In this document: piece by piece, positions 23,343 to 23,426 of the stretch
Layout of the letters: each line of letters begins with the position of its first letter
How positions within the stretch are numbered: position 1 is the stretch's first letter
From: a candidate division WWE3 bacterium
GTDB lineage: Bacteria; Patescibacteriota; WWE3; UBA101185; UBA10185
DNA: 23,426 nt
Direction: 5' to 3'
Assembly: GCA_003564915.1 (NCBI GenBank)
Contig: PXDX01000012.1
Coordinates: 1-23,426 of the forward strand
Notes under the pieces: generated by a model
The model's input: only the letters and a program-made list of their open reading frames with translations
What the model was told of the DNA's origin: nothing
Database searches by the model: none
Translations under genes and position numbers: made by a program

Positions 23343-23426
23343 CTACTCGCTCCCTACATTCAAATCATCAAAGAACTTCACCGGATAGTCAAAATCATCG
23401 CTTTCTGTTTCAACTACTGCGGTAAA
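23343..23426 (-). CDS. C-terminal end of an unidentified gene, cut by window edge
   Basis: The minus strand is open from the right edge for 27 codons to a TAG at 23343-23345. The peptide ends YPVKFFDDLNVGSE and is acidic, like a normal soluble C-terminus. The family cannot be told from so little. The call rests on the open frame, its plausible composition and the dense gene packing here. A weak GAGCG/CGCTC repeat (23334-23352) overlaps the stop. Confidence 0.4.
   Translation of the reverse strand, partial: FTAVVETESDDFDYPVKFFDDLNVGSE

Noticed and set aside
23334..23352. Terminator between the last two genes
   Set aside because: The GAGCG/CGCTC stem is five base pairs, has no T-run and overlaps the stop of the partial gene.

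Overview
The window looks like chromosomal DNA from the replication-origin neighbourhood of a small-genome, monoderm-like bacterium, most likely a member of the Candidate Phyla Radiation (Patescibacteria). The reasons are the compact gene packing with many overlaps, a ValRS with the N-A-N-A-P-L-H signature that I recall from CPR genomes, a small zinc-ribbon protein next to ribosomal protein L25 of a type I associate with CPR genomes, MurT/GatD-type peptidoglycan amidation, and almost no Shine-Dalgarno sequences. TGA is used as a stop (murT, gatD, yidD, khpB and valS), so this is not a lineage that reads UGA as glycine. The phylum cannot be fixed from the sequence alone. No tRNA, rRNA, CRISPR array, insertion sequence or prophage gene was seen.

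Layout. Left arm (1-4955, all minus strand): the 5' end of polA, cut by the window edge, and a four-gene envelope operon read murT > gatD > wzy/waaL-like > solute-binding lipoprotein, in which every junction overlaps by 1-4 bases. Origin block (about 4955-6944): DnaA boxes lie on both sides of a leftward dnaA, with a candidate unwinding element next to murT. Rightward block (6945-13001): rpmH-rnpA-yidD-yidC-khpB-dnaN-dnaG-rpoD. This is the usual origin-side ribosome/RNase P/insertase set, continued by the sliding clamp, primase and main sigma factor. dnaN is therefore separated from dnaA. Right arm: pgi (minus) converges on rpoD with overlapping 3' ends. A divergent promoter region leads to the zinc-ribbon protein and rplY. 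Then come minus-strand valS, a SAM methyltransferase, ftsH, trpS, a cupin and an unnamed conserved protein, a divergent plus-strand membrane protein, and the last 27 codons of an unidentified minus-strand gene.

Regulation. The encoded sigma factor keeps the residues that read TTGACA/TATAAT promoters, and good matches to such promoters can be seen. Strikingly, most -10 hexamers sit only 6-10 bases before the start codon with no Shine-Dalgarno, which predicts leaderless or nearly leaderless mRNAs. The murT promoter and start codon are overlapped by a perfect DnaA box, suggesting a link between replication initiator level and cell-wall amidation.

The most interesting points are the bipartite origin with its DnaA-trio-like element, the DnaA box on the murT promoter, the leaderless promoter pattern, the MurT without its zinc ribbon, and the solute-binding lipoprotein that is coupled to an envelope operon but has no permease genes nearby.
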